The position numbers were made by a program, and so were the translations under genes. From Pisolithus tinctorius (lineage: Eukaryota; Basidiomycota; Agaricomycetes; Boletales; Pisolithaceae): DNA of 64,000 nucleotides. Shown here piece after piece: positions 1 through 12,141 of the stretch. The notes beneath the pieces were generated by a model. It had not been told where the DNA came from and searched no databases. It saw only the letters and a list, made by a program, of their open reading frames with translations. The stretch lies in NCBI GenBank assembly GCA_024663395.1, contig JANFAH010000003.1, forward strand, positions 1,364,001 through 1,428,000, read 5' to 3'. The stretch's first letter is position 1, and each line of letters opens with the position of its first letter.

Positions 1-1
1 A

Positions 2-416
2 CTTATCTCCCCATTGCAACCAACCTTCGTTAACGAATCTCAGACCCCTCATGCCGTTCGAAGACTGCAAGATTTGCTCCAAGGTCCTACACCTCGACTC
101 ATTCGGATCGGGGTGCGGAACAAGGGTTGTGCTGGGCTTTCATACCACTTGGACTACGTCGACAAGCCCGGGAAATTTGACGAAGTGGTGGAGCAAGACG
201 GCGTTAAGGTGTTCATAGACAGCAGGGCGTTGTTTTCTATCATTGGTAGCGAAATGGACTGGAAGGAGGACGCGCTAAGGTGAGTCCCAAACTTTCTAGC
301 CATTTGAGTTTGTTAACCAGGGCCGGTTGTGAAGCGCGAAGTTCGTTTTTGATAATCCTAATATCAAGGACGCCTGTGGATGCGGTGAATCCTTTACAGT
401 CGGTGCACAACCCTAA
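2..416 (+). CDS. ISA1: Iron-sulfur assembly protein Isa1, 3' part
   Basis: A-type (HesB/IscA family) scaffold that in mitochondria helps build [4Fe-4S] clusters for aconitase-like and radical-SAM enzymes. The frame is open from the window edge, so the 5' end with the mitochondrial targeting peptide is missing. The conserved block GVRNKGCAGLSYHLDYV contains the first invariant cysteine. After a 55-bp intron (280-334, GTGAGT donor) the frame continues as AKFVFDNPNIKDACGCGESF, which supplies the Cys-Gly-Cys pair, and stops at 414-416. Exons are <2-279 and 335-416. The intron joins with exact phase (AG|C). All three metal-binding cysteines are present, so nothing suggests decay. The Isa1 family is certain; Isa1 rather than Isa2 is inferred from the CGCGESF ending. 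Confidence 0.93.
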
Positions 417-786
417 TCAGATGTTAGGCCGTCAGGTCAAACACTTTATATCACTACAGCCCACTCAGACAATTCTGTATTTCTAGCACTTCATGCTCAT
501 GCAAGTTATAGATGAAGGTTGGACACGTTCGACTTCACTGCCGTGTTACTTTACATCAATGATACGGAATAACAAGGTCCTTTGTTTGGAACCTGAGTCC
601 ATCGCTGCTGCGTTCCTAGACTGTGGTAGTGCTGTTCATCAATTATCGAGAAATTCCTTTTGAATATCTGCGAACGCAGCAGCTCCGTTACCCAACAAGG
701 CCAACTGAGTGAGGCATACGGCGGTCTGGCGGTATAACCTGTCCAACAAGGGTTGTGTGGGGTGTCCTTGCGATTCTTTGCGGTCA

Positions 787-3316
787 TCAGAACTTACACA
801 TCATCAGGATCCCATTGTACGTACGCAAAATAGCTTGATTCAGCTCTGTAGCAAGTGCCACTCTTGCAGATTGCCCGGCGACTTCGGCCGCATCACCTCC
901 AGCCTCAAGAGGGTCATAGTAGGCCATGATTACGGTCATCCGTTTGAAAATCGTCCGGACCTCCGAACGATGTTTGTAGTCTGCTTCCAGCTGCTGCCCA
1001 TACGTTACGGCCTTTTCAAGGGCAGCGCCATACTGAGCAGCCGTGGCGGCTGCCAAAGTGGCAGTCGACGACGTTGGAATAGGAGCCGCCCGTACAGTCC
1101 CAGGACGAACATCAGGATAAACCCTAGACCCGTTAGCGAGGCTGTCCATCCCCATTCCCAACACTTCATCATCTACGTCCATGTCTGTGCCCTCTTCAAA
1201 GGTCCTAGTGTTGCTGCCATTCAGTGCATCGTCGTGGTGCGCGAACTCGACGCTCATTCCACATTCCTCCGCTCGCATTTTCTTCTTCATCTCCGCTGCT
1301 TCTAACACGAGCTCAACAAACTTTCTGCAACGGAGCTTAAAAAGCATGATTCCACTGTCCGCTTCAAGAACAAGTGGGTAATGTGCTCGTGTTTGCGCTA
1401 GTGCGGTATCGATGTCACCAGCTATAACGGATTGTACGATGTGTGTGCGGACCTCAATGTCGTCGGTTGTTGCTAAATTGGAGGGTCTGCGGGTAGAAGA
1501 CGCGGCCACGGAGGTGTCTTTTCCCATATCCATTTCCATAGCACGGCCCTGGGTTGAAGTGGATGGTACCACTGGGGCCACTGGCAACAGTGAGGCTGAC
1601 AGCCCTCCCCTATTATTGCAGCTGGCCTCGAAAGCGCGAGCTGTACGAACGTAGCCATGATGAGACAGATACGCAAGTACAAGTTCATTTATCGACATCT
1701 TCACGTCCTCTTCGGGAGCTTCGTGGGAAATACTTTCATTGGGCCATTTGAGGGGAGCAAGCTGGATCTTGGTCCAGGTTTGGTTACGCTGTTGCAGCAC
1801 GTGGTCTTCTATGTCGTACTTGAAAGGATCCTGACCAAAGTTTGCTCGGACGGATTCTCCGGTGTGGCACAGTCCAACAGAGGGATAGACATCGCCATCC
1901 TTTCCGACATTGTCAAATATAGTACCTGGGTATCAAGATGAAAATATGACGATGCTAAAGACGGTAAGATCCTACCCAACAAGGAGCCGTTCTTGGTGTA
2001 AAACACCTTATTCTGGCAGAAGTCCATACCACAACCAATGATATCTCCCACTGCGTGAGGAGTCACTATCAGTTCTCACGCCTATGAGGAAGATCTGCGC
2101 ACCTCCAAACGTAGTTCCAAAGGTCGTGCCATTCCTGTCACCAGAGCATATAGTGCCACTGTCACCATGATATCCCCAGGAATTCTTCTCCCATCCTGGT
2201 AAGCGGGAAAGTTTGACATCGCGACCTACAAAGCTGTACGTCCAGGTCATTGATTAACCCCGTGTCGAGACACGTTGAGATGCTAACCCAATGCTGACAC
2301 GGCTGTGAACACGACCTCAACGAACGCTCATAGAACGAAAGTACATGCACGCACCTCTTTGAGGCTTTGCCTGTCAACTCGATTTCAAAGTAATATATGC
2401 CACATGCAGAAGGGACGGGAACAATTGTACGAGCAGTGGCAGTGTCTTTCTCAGATGTGGTTGGAGTCCCTAATGAGGGGTAAATCATAAGCTTCCTGTC
2501 TACATATTTCAGCTCACCCTGATAAACGAGGTCTCTTCCATCGCCCGATACGCTGAGGAGTGCATTCCTGTACTCGTCACACCACCGGGTGGGTAATAAC
2601 AACGCAGGCAGGGATGCTGAAACTACGGGAGGCGGGCTTTTGCGCAATTCCCTGGGTGGGCTGGAGTCCTCTTCGTCACTATCGACTGAGGGGGATCTGC
2701 GGGATCTGCTCCCACTAGATGAACTGTCCACTCTAGTAGTCGCCTGTGAGCCGCATGGGAGAAGTAAAGATGGAGCTTCCGTCTGTAACAGGTCGCGCAG
2801 AGCAGAATGTTCTAGATAGGCTGGGCGAGGAAATGGCACTGGCTCTGAACTAGTGGTGAGATACGGTGCAGAAGACCTCTGGGTGCTTGGGGCCCTGGAT
2901 GGGCCAGCACCACTTGGTCGTCGAGCACGAGGTGACACCGACGAAGATGACGGACAGGTGGCGTCCGCATTGCGAGCCCCGTCAGCTCTAATCACGCGAG
3001 GTTCATAAGTGGGATAGGGAGCAGTGGTCCCTCTACCGGAGGAGACGGAATGTGCCAGAGGCAGAGCACCAGTCCTTGTCGGCAGGCTTGATGCGAAGGT
3101 GCTGTTCCGGCGTACAACGTAGGAAGCTCCGAGAGATCTTTGTTCACCCACTGAAGCGGTTCTTGGCGACCATGCTTGGGTCATGACCCGAGGACGGGGC
3201 TGGCCTGTACTGATGGAGGAAGGCATAGAAATCACAGACTCTATGTTGCGAGCAGGAGAGGAAGTGATCGTGGCCCGAACTGGGATACTAGAAGACCTGG
3301 AGGGTCTATTGGACAT
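787..3316 (-). CDS. RanBPM/Vid30-type SPRY-LisH-CTLH protein
   Basis: Homologue of RanBP9/10 and yeast Vid30 (Gid1), a scaffold of the GID/CTLH E3 ubiquitin ligase. Read on the minus strand, the first ATG is at 3316. About 250 residues rich in Ser, Pro and Arg come first. A SPRY domain follows, split over several short exons (VYQGELKYVDRKLMIYPSLG, ...RLPGWEKNSWGYHGDSG, GDIIGCGMDFCQNKVFYTKN, VYPSVGLCHTGESVRANFG). The large last exon (to 787) holds a LisH motif (INELVLAYLSHHGYVRTARAF), a CTLH region and a CRA-like helical end. At least four introns are needed. The first donor is at 2354 (AG|GTGCGTG), and the last SPRY exons must be spliced to stay in frame. One intron near 2240 would be only about 33 bp, so that junction is uncertain. 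A frame upstream of 3316 stays open, so the true start could lie slightly further 5'. Confidence 0.88.
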
Positions 3317-3650
3317 GTTAGCAACTTCCACGCCAATGATAGTCCAGGGATGGATCCGCGAGTTTACCAGAACGAAGTCGTCTGCGTAGATCGGAAGACA
3401 GGCAGCTTTAGACGTTGGACAGCAGATGGAGACAAGCAGAGAGGCGCGCGCTCCGTGTCGTGTCGACAGTGCCCTTGGCTCGGACAGATTAGAGTCACGC
3501 TGTGGGGAAATGTCACAGAGTGGTCACATGTCACACTCATGCACATCTGTCATGACGCGTCCACCGACTGACACCCATCTACCATGGTATGTCTGGCAGC
3601 ATCACGTCGGCGGACAGATGGTTGACTCAGGCCCGTTCCAGGAACCGTCT

Positions 3651-4213
3651 ATGCGCATCGTACCACCCGCACCGTCCAAATCTGCGTCGCTGAGGGACAC
3701 CGCTAGCAGTCTTGGTCTGCATGACACGCTGCAGTTTGGTCCGCGAAGCATCGCAGCTGAGACCAAGTCAACTAATGGTCTTCAACACCGTCTTGCTCAC
3801 GTACGTCCTTGGTGTTCCTACCCTACTCTATTCTGGTTGATCGGCTCCTCGAAGTGGGAGGAAACGCAAGACAACCTGAAGTTGACCATGTTGCGTGATT
3901 TGTATGGCCTTCATGCACCCGCTCGACTTCTTATGGAGCGCAGAGCGGTGTCCACAGTAGGTCTCTTGTATATGGTCGTTCTGCCGCCCACCGATTGGCT
4001 GTCCTCCTAGAACCCTCACATGCCTGCCTTGCAACGCAGCAACATTCACCTCGACATCTTGATGGGCCGAGATGAAACTCTGGATCCATCAGACTTCTTC
4101 CTCGGTACGTCTCCGCGATGTTTTATGTATTCATGACTGACGTACTTCAAGGTATGGAGTCTGGCCCGTCTCTCAACACCCACATGGAGATGGAAAGAAA
4201 ACTGCAAATGTAA
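3651..4213 (+). CDS. UMP1: Proteasome maturation factor Ump1/POMP
   Basis: Chaperone that accompanies 20S half-proteasomes, assists beta-subunit processing and is the first substrate of the finished particle. Exons 3651-3800, 3855-3956, 4011-4104 and 4152-4213 join with exact phase to give 135 residues, the usual size (141 in human, 148 in yeast). All three introns are GT-AG, 54, 54 and 47 bp long. Recognisable blocks are SLGLHDTLQFGPRSIA, NLKLTMLRDLYGLHAPARLL (the core of the family), QRSNIHLDILMGRDETLDP and the C-terminal MERKLQM. The gene is divergent from the RanBPM-like gene, about 330 bp from its start. An unconnected exon further 5' cannot be excluded, but the ATG at 3651 gives a complete protein. 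Confidence 0.93.
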
Positions 4214-6109
4214 TCGTAGATTTCTGTACACACCAATCTGATCAGCACGTTATTTGGAAAACTTGGTCGTGTTCAGTTGAGCTCGTGATTGAAACCATGA
4301 CCAGCTATATATACACGACGAAGTTTATACCCAAGAGCTTCCGTCCATGAAGTGGGCTACCATCAACTACGTAGAGTTGCTTCTTTTGAATAAATTATGA
4401 GTAGGCATGTCATCAATCAGACGGGTATGGTCAGCATAAGCAAACAGCAAGGTGAACACGACGAAGAGACATCACTAGATCTACAAAGCTGGTGTATAGC
4501 TTACTGTCGTCAACAATGAACAATGCAACCCCAGGACCATACAACTTGGGGTTGGGTCTAGAATAACCGACATCAACAAAGTACAAAGACTTTCTTACAT
4601 GGTGATATTCCAACTTCAAAGTGAGGAAATGAACAATACCTTCTGTTAAGAAGCAAAAGAACATCTTCTGCACGCAACTCGGCAGAACACTCACAAATAT
4701 GCTCCCCAAGCATCCTCGAATCCGCTGAGGTATGCACAGTTGCACACGTTCGAATCAAACGTCGACCTCTGGTCCGTGACTGTCTTCAAATATAACTGAG
4801 TACTCGTCTATTGGGAACGATACCATTCCAAGCAAAGCCCTTACATACCTCTACACCTCTTGAAGATCATCCAGGCAGACGGCATGAGCTTGGCCAGAAG
4901 GGGGAGAAGTGGTGAAAGACTGACCAGGAGCCGTACACTGGTAATGCGATCCTCCCTCGACTTCAGATCGACATTGATTATATCATGAAGCCCTGGCTCA
5001 TCTCCTGCGGCTGGGGCCGTTATAGTGGCGAGCGTCATTTCAGTTCCGATACATTAGTAGCCTATGAAGTCGGTTTAGATAACTATGCAATTGAACATAG
5101 AACACTCACCAAGCACATAAGGGGCAGGATCATATTCCTATATTAGCTTGTCTATCCGATCCGCGTACAGTCTCCTCGCCGTAAAACGGGCATATGTGAT
5201 TCGAAAGGAATACAAAGTCGGGGTGCGTCAAGGCAAACCGGAAGCTATTGTGGGTTGGTTGGCAATCCGGCAGGAGGAACCAGAGGATGGAACGAACATT
5301 AACGTCCAAAAAAAACACAAGCTATAGTCTGTACCACGGTCATCAGGCATAGGGTCGAAAACCGCACAATAGATAGCCACGTAGTCTGGGTTGAAGTCGC
5401 CAATTGCAACTTCAGGACACCGGCCTCGAGGACGGATAGGTCAGGTAATAGGGTAGGAGTTTTCCATCGGAAAAAAGCGTTGTTTATTGGCCCAATCTGC
5501 TTCGCAACATCACCAAGCGGCCGGTCATACCACTGAGTGACAGGATTCAGCAGCTATATAAAGGTGAGTAGTGGAAGGTATCGGGAATGCAAGTTTACAT
5601 GCCTTGTATGCCTTGACAGCAATTGGAACTGAATCCAAGAGTTGACAGGCAGCGTCAGAAGCGTGGTCAACCAACTTTTGAACGTGTGAGATGTCGTGGG
5701 TTATCTCAACCTGCATCTGGTACACCTCGCATGATGTCTGCAGAACCAAAAGATACGCGGTCCGGGGCATGGCATTTTAGCGCTTGGTGTAAGTGGTGCT
5801 GAGGATTCTCCATGTTCCACACGCTGGGGGTGGCGGTGGAGATCCTACATGTCGAGGTGAGGATTCCTCCTAAAGTTCAAGCATATCGGGCAATCCATGT
5901 TTCAAGAACTACAGATGGAACATTAAATTTCTGTACCGATCAGATGAACGCGTTATTCGTAACCTTGGGCGTGTTCTCGGACTCTTGACTCGAATCATAG
6001 CCAGGTAGATCATTTGTTCCGACAAAACAACCAGGTATATATTACACAACGAAGCAGGTAAACGGAATGAGTTCCAAAATGAAATCCAAGCTGATCAACA
6101 ATATCCCAT
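4214..6109. other. 1.9-kb stretch with no secure gene
   Basis: No protein family is recognised here. On the minus strand a run that looks coding starts with an ATG at 5770 (HDISHVQKLVDHASDAACQL), and pieces of open frame continue towards 5130. The pieces do not join: the best donor (5599-5600) leads into an immediate stop in the available phase. They could be the remains of an orphan gene. The stretch 5925-6060 partly resembles 4205-4345, the DNA just past the UMP1 stop, which suggests an old local duplication. Small ORFs at 4431-4758 and 4841-5038 have no supporting features. Confidence 0.4.
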
Positions 6110-9100
6110 TCACTGCAAGTACTTTGCCGCCTTGATCAGCTCCAGCATCCATCCGAGAGCTATGAAGCCGAAACTCTGTGGCCCGTACGAAGCCGGGTAT
6201 TCGTGCAGTGCCTCCTCCGCAACGTACCACGCCGCACATGCACGACGGAAATGGTTGGCTATCACCCGGACCTCTCGATAGAAATCGTCTTCATCCTCTT
6301 CCTCATAATAGTATTCATCAAAATCTTCCTCCTCGTCAAATTCAAGCCCTGTTTCTCTGGCTCGTAGTTCAGCCCGTACAGCGCGGACAAGCTCATAGGT
6401 CTACCGAACATGAGAATTGTGTACTACGAGAATTACAACAACACTTACTTGCCGATTCATGGCTGCGACAGCTTCCCTACGTCGGTGATGATCCGACCAC
6501 GTAGCCATGAGCGTCCCACTGACGAGTTCAGCCTCTGTAACCAAAATGTCTTTGTTTTTAGAAAGTGTGTGAGACTTTGCAATGGCGCTCAGTTGGTCGC
6601 AATACTCGTCCAGCAGGTATCGCATTTCGTCGTATAGCTCCGGAGGTGGTACCTGCAAAGCAGGAAGACCAAGGCCGTACAGCCCAACTCCACGTAATGC
6701 CTGTTCGATCGTATCTCCTTGAGAGGGAGAGTCTGCTTGATTCCATTCCCGGGGAGTCCATGGGTTAAGAGGGACGTTGCGGTACAGCAGTCCGAGCAGT
6801 TTCTCGCTGTGGTAAAACTGGTCGGTCATCGAATCCCGGCCCTCATGTGCCAGGAAATCGGGCTTGGGCTTATTCTTCACTCGTGGTATGTCCTGGAATC
6901 TCACAGGTGTTCCGGTTTTTGGAAAGTCGACTGCATGAGAACCATGCTCTGCAAGTTTCAGGCATTCTTCGCAGCTCGGATCCTTGAGATCGGCAAATCT
7001 TAAATGCATTATCGAGATCTGTCCTACTAGGTCTGACTCGATCTAACAAGATTTTGAGTACGAGACGGGAAGTATATATCAGACTCACGTAGTCGAAAAC
7101 AAAGTCTACAACATCCGAAATTCCGCAGGGATGCGACGTCCGTTTGATTCCAAGCGATTGATACGCTCCAGGTATGCATTGTATCACGGGAAGCAGAAGA
7201 GGCTACGAGACTCAGTGAGCAGCAGAGTTTGAACAGACGGCGCCTAAGACATACGTCTAGGATGATATTAAAGTCGTCCCCATCAAGGTCTCCACCGCCC
7301 AGACAAGAAGCCAGTGGTCTGTCACCCCTAGACATTGCTATAGCGAATGGTACCCAAACATACGAAGTACTTACTTGCACGAAAATACAACTACGTTCGT
7401 CAAGTGCTCCAATTGCGGGCGCCTAACTGCAGTTACGAGCTGGACATCGCCTGGGTGGATTTGAGGACTGCGGGTTATGGCAACACGACCGGTGATCTCC
7501 GTCTTGGTGTCTTTCTTCTCATCCAAAACAGTGGCATATATCTCGCCTTCGTCAAGGCAATTCCACTCGTCTGATACCCCATAAAGCGTAAATGAACCGG
7601 GCACAGCAATATGAGCCCGATACTTCAGTTCGCGCAATACGTGCGTTTCAGCACAGGCCAGCGAATTGAGCAGCAAGTCACTGTGATAACCGTCTTCTCC
7701 ATCTTCCGTCTGGAAATCTAGATGAAGTACAGTTTTGATGTTCTGGACTAACGACGGGAGTTTAAAAGAAGCGCCTAGCCCATGCTGCTGAAGTACTCTG
7801 GATGCGTCAGTGAACGAATGGCGGAGGGATTGAGCTTCGGAGATGGCATTTGACTGCAGTCGCAGAATGTGCTCGGAGCTCGCACCAAGGTACTCCAGCA
7901 GGGCAATGAGTGGTCGGTTGAGGAACATGGCCTTGGGTCGCAAGGAGGTGGCTTGAATATCGAACGTGCGGTTTTCTGGTGCATCGAATTTGATCTGAGA
8001 GGGGCGAAGACAGACCACTTTACCGACCAAAGTGGGGTCCTCGACAACCATTCCCTTTGCACCCCCCAAGCGAAACTGTAAGGCGGCAGGACGGGTACAT
8101 TTCAAGCCGTATTTCTTGTTTCGCGAATACCCCTTCCAAATGTCACGCAAGAGATCGGTGGATATTGGACTGCATCCATCCGTCATAACAGTTCCCGACG
8201 GTGACTTCCTGTCGTCAATTTTCAGAATCTCGTCGGGTTGAATAACTACCGATGGGTCGGTAGCAGAAAACGCCTGAGACCAGCGGGCTCCAAGTCTCGC
8301 CGGCTGATATAGGAGTTGCGAGAAGTCTCCCTGAAAGAAGTTATGTCAATGGTGTGGTCAAATGGTACTTGTAAAACGTACCAGGCTCTTCCTGATAGCC
8401 TCAGCGTCCCACGATTTACCATCTCCATCTCTAAACGGTACGACAAACCACATGGAATGTTCGCGGAGGCCGCTCATCGAATAACCAAGGAATTGAAACG
8501 TCCGTCCCGCTACCCGACAGCCGTTGAGCAAGACCGGGCGGTAACGCCTCGCTAGTAATTCACTGATGGACGTTTCGAAATCTCCTCGTAGCTTCGAACG
8601 GTTCTCATCTTGAAAGGAAACACGAAGGAAATATTCACTGCTTCCGAAGCGGCGAAGAACGCTGTTTGACTGATCAGCAATTGGACCCTCCAAGATGTGT
8701 CTAGTCGGCGTCAAAACCAATTGGAAGGTATACGAAGGGGCAGACTTCGATGGTTGAAGTCTCCCCCTTGGTCTCTGCTGTTCTGCGATGTAATCAAGGC
8801 GAGCTTCCCTGAGACACGCAGCCAAAGAACGGTCAGCCGCATTCCGGCGACGTCTCCTACGATGGCGGCGACGTGCCGAGCCCTCTTCTTCCAAATCAGC
8901 TACAAATCTTCGTAGTATGGTCGCAGCTTCGTCCTGGGAAGCCTCGGAAAACTCGGTCAATGGATCCTGCAAAGACATCGCTTCCCCGATGGTAATAACA
9001 CGGTTTGTAATTGCCTTCTCTACCTCAAAGGCGACTTCGAAAGGAAGACTCGCAAGAAAATCGTCGAGAGCACCCTCGCTGTATGAGGTATCGCTTTGGA

Positions 9101-9971
9101 TAACGGGTATGTCGGATAATGGGGTATAATTTATTCGCAGCCTGTACTGGCAAGCGTGGAGAAACGCTTCGCGATCATTGCGACTGTTGAATGTACACAT
9201 CAAGCTGAAACAGCCTGGAGGCATCGCCTTGTCTATGAACAGGCCTTGGGCGCGTGACACCTTGGTATCACCCAAAAGCCCCGTCTTCTCCACTTTGAAG
9301 AGCGGAAACGTGGTTGCCCGAAGGAAAAGCACGAGGGAGTCCGTCGTATCACTTCCCCGAATGTCGCTCAAGCAGTTAGGCGGGTACCAAGCAGAAACTG
9401 CAGCATCCGATGACAAAGCCATGCCTAGCATCGAGACGATGTCGTCAGAGTCAGACCCGGGATGTCGTCGTTGCTTGCGAAGTGTTAAGCGAATCTGACG
9501 TCGCTCCAGATCGCAAGCAACTTCGGCATCCCCTTCCGCCGTGCATTCGGCAACGAACTTCCCATCCGCAAGAAAGTGGCCGAAAGCGAACTGAGTCAAA
9601 TGATATGGTTTTCCCTCTTCTATCAGTCTCTCTCGTTCCCTTTGCAGTTTCAGCGGGTCTTGCCAAGGTGTAGAGCTGAGCTGAGTGATCTTCTCAGGGG
9701 TAATGGGCTTGTTACTGTGTTTGAAACGAATGCGAGCACCTTTGACAGTGACTCCAGACGAGCCGTAGGAGCGCAGGAAGGTCTCGCCGGCTGCGGCTGT
9801 TGGGAGAGCAAGAATTCCAACGCGACCCCGTGAGTCATGTTTCGGGAAAATAGTGATGTCGAAGTTCAGAGGGTTTTCGGGAAAGGGTGGCTTATGAAGA
9901 ATCTTTGCCAGCTCGATTTTGACGTCGTCTGTCCTTGCAGCCAGGGCCACTTGGGTCATAAAGATATTCAT
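6110..9971 (-). CDS. RNA-dependent RNA polymerase (RNA silencing)
   Basis: Cellular RdRP of the QDE-1/RDR family, which converts single-stranded transcripts into dsRNA for Dicer. Read on the minus strand from the ATG at 9971 (MNIFMTQVALAAR); the stop is at 6110-6112. The catalytic loop GGGDLDGDDFNIILD lies at about 7260-7303 and supplies the DxDGD signature that binds the metal ions. Upstream are typical RdRP blocks: VVEDPTLVGKVVCLRPSQIK (first-strand path) and SDEWNCLDEGEIYATV. The N-terminal exon (9971 to about 8380) carries a basic Arg tract near 8850 and no catalytic motif. The C-terminus is acidic (runs of Glu/Asp/Tyr near 6290-6340) and ends GWMLELIKAAKYLQ. At least five short introns are needed. 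No inactivating break was seen. It is surrounded by housekeeping genes with no visible silencing partner. Confidence 0.92.
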
Positions 9972-10259
9972 CTGGAAGATGGTGTAACGAGGAGATGGCG
10001 TCTGCGAAGGTGACACTCACCGTATCAATCAATCACCAGCGGTACACGACAAAGAGTCGTGCTACGTGGGCCTTATAATGACCCCCGAGCCACAGCACTT
10101 TCCCCACTGATTAGAGATGTCGATAGGAGATAAGGTTATCGATGGGATGACAGAAACCTTCCAGAAAACGCGATCGGTCCACAGCAAAGGGAGTAATAAA
10201 GGTGCCTATTAATCACTTACATGAGATATACAATCACACAGCGGATTATTGTAATATAG

Positions 10260-11987
10260 CTAATCTAGGCGGCGGCGCTTTGTGCCGCAATCATCCCGGG
10301 CATGCCCTTGATCCTTGACTGTCCGGCTGGCCCCGTATGGCGAACTAGGCGGTGACTGTCGTCTCCGAGAGCTCGGATTATAGTGCCTATCGTCACTATC
10401 TAGACGCCGAACTTTGCCTTTCTTTGTCGGGAGACGATCGTCCTCATTGCGATCACGATCACGCCTGGAACCTTGATGTCGCATGTCGGGTTGACTGTAG
10501 GTCGCCAGTCCTCGCACAAAACTTGGTGCCACGTTTTGGGGACAGTCTGCCAAAGTAAGTCTTAGTGAGAGTCGGAAGCCCCATCACAGAAAATTTGCTC
10601 TCACCCTTTTTAAGATGTGGTCCGCCACACAGAAAACAGCCACCCCCATCTGTCGAAAAACCACCTGACCTGATCGAACCTACCCCACCAAAACCGCCGG
10701 CCCCTGCACTAGTATCTTGGTCAAGAAGATGCGTGTATTTGGTCCGGCTGCGCTTTCCGAAATTTTTCACTTGCATCACCTTGGGCAGCATCGACACGTC
10801 CACAGTAGACTCCGTAGCTTCCGTGTAGTCATGTCTTTTGAGGATGTCATCATCCTGCGAAGTGGTATAAGGAATTGGGCTACCGCGACTCCTAAATGAA
10901 GGCTCTTACCTGGTGGAATGCACCCTTATGCCAATATTTTTGGAGGAATTTCTGTTGTCCCTGTGGCTTCTCCTCCCTTGACTTTTTCGCCCGCTCCAGA
11001 TCTTCCTTCAGTCGCTGTTCCTCCGGTAGGGCGCGCCTCCGTTCGATCTCTTCCCTTTCCTCTTCCCGTCGGAGTTCCTCCTCCTTCTCCTGCCTGATCC
11101 TTCCAAGTTCCCGCAACCTCCACGCCTCAAACTCTCCCTCAGGGTCGATTCCATCAGTATCATCGATATCAGGAACGTTGTCTTCTTTCTCCCCTGCAAG
11201 TATGACACATAAGCGTATGGAACAAACCGGTGAAAAAGGGTCATACTTTCTGCCAACTCTCGTTTGATGCTTTCCGCAACAAGGTCGTGACTTTCTTTCT
11301 TCCTCTCTTCTGCAGCCAGCTCCCGTCGCCGTTCCATCTCCTCCGCTTCTTGATTAATAGCATCTCTCTCTGCTATTGTGGTGCGTCCCCGTCTGTGATG
11401 CACGTTCAGTTAGTAAGTGGTCCGGACCGACGGACGAGTACCACGTACTTGGGTACAAAGACCGGTTTGAATATAAGCGTGGGTTTCTCGTCCTCTGACT
11501 CTGATTCTTCGCTAGACTGAGAATAACTTGAGCATGATAGCAGAGTTCAACGACACAATGGTCACCTCTGATTCCTCTTCTTCTTCTTCGATACTTTCCT
11601 CCTCGGACTCTTCTTCGACTACATTTTTTATGTATTCACGATGTAAAACATTGGTGACAAGAACCTACCCGACTCCACGCGATCAGCAACAATGACCTTT
11701 CCGTCGCGTGATATCTGAACGTCCTTGAGAGCTACGTTGATTTTTGCGCTCCTAACCACCGAAGTCTTGGTTGGGAAGCTGTCGGGTTCGCTGTCCTCGT
11801 CGCCAACCTTTTGGGACTCATGCTCCCCTGCGGCGGGCACATCCTGTTCTGCCTGTTGTTCCTCATCTTCATCCGAGTCTGAGGCAATTTCAGCACCTTT
11901 CGGTGCCCTGCCCTTCCAGTATCGCCCTGCCGCCTTCGCTGGGCCCTTGGCGTGCTTTCTGACCTGTGTTGCAAGGATAGTGGACAT
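10260..11987 (-). CDS. MFAP1-like spliceosome protein with CCHC knuckle
   Basis: Homologue of microfibrillar-associated protein 1, a nuclear partner of Prp38 in the spliceosomal B complex. Minus strand, ATG at 11987 ([12 protein letters not shown]), stop TAG at 10260-10262. In order: an N-terminal acidic region, long charged Arg/Glu coiled-coil exons (about 10890-11400), the family core [17 protein letters not shown], then [20 protein letters not shown]. After this core the protein does not end as MFAP1 usually does. It continues through a Gly-rich linker into [13 protein letters not shown], a C-x2-C-x3-H-x4-C zinc knuckle split by an intron, and an Arg/Ser-rich tail ([10 protein letters not shown]...[11 protein letters not shown]). 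The knuckle and tail suggest added RNA-binding capacity; that is inference. Several introns of 50-70 bp. Confidence 0.88.
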
Positions 11988-12141
11988 GATCAGAGAAGAT
12001 TGGGATTGAACAGCTGCGTACGTAAGCAATTGTGTTTCATCAAAATACACTACGCAAGCTGCTACTTCTAAGGAACGCTCCCGACCGGAACCCTTCAAGG
12101 GTTCGCCTGCATGTGCAGTCACTCTGCACTCAAAAGTGCTT

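Noticed and set aside
709..1305. 198-codon plus-strand frame
   Set aside because: Shadow of the CTLH exon of the RanBPM-like gene on the other strand.
3176..3571. Plus-strand frame between the RanBPM-like and UMP1 genes
   Set aside because: Overlaps the RanBPM N-terminus and its promoter; composition and motifs give no support.
4740..4770. tRNA-like T-loop GTTCGAATC
   Set aside because: No matching acceptor, D or anticodon stems could be built around it.
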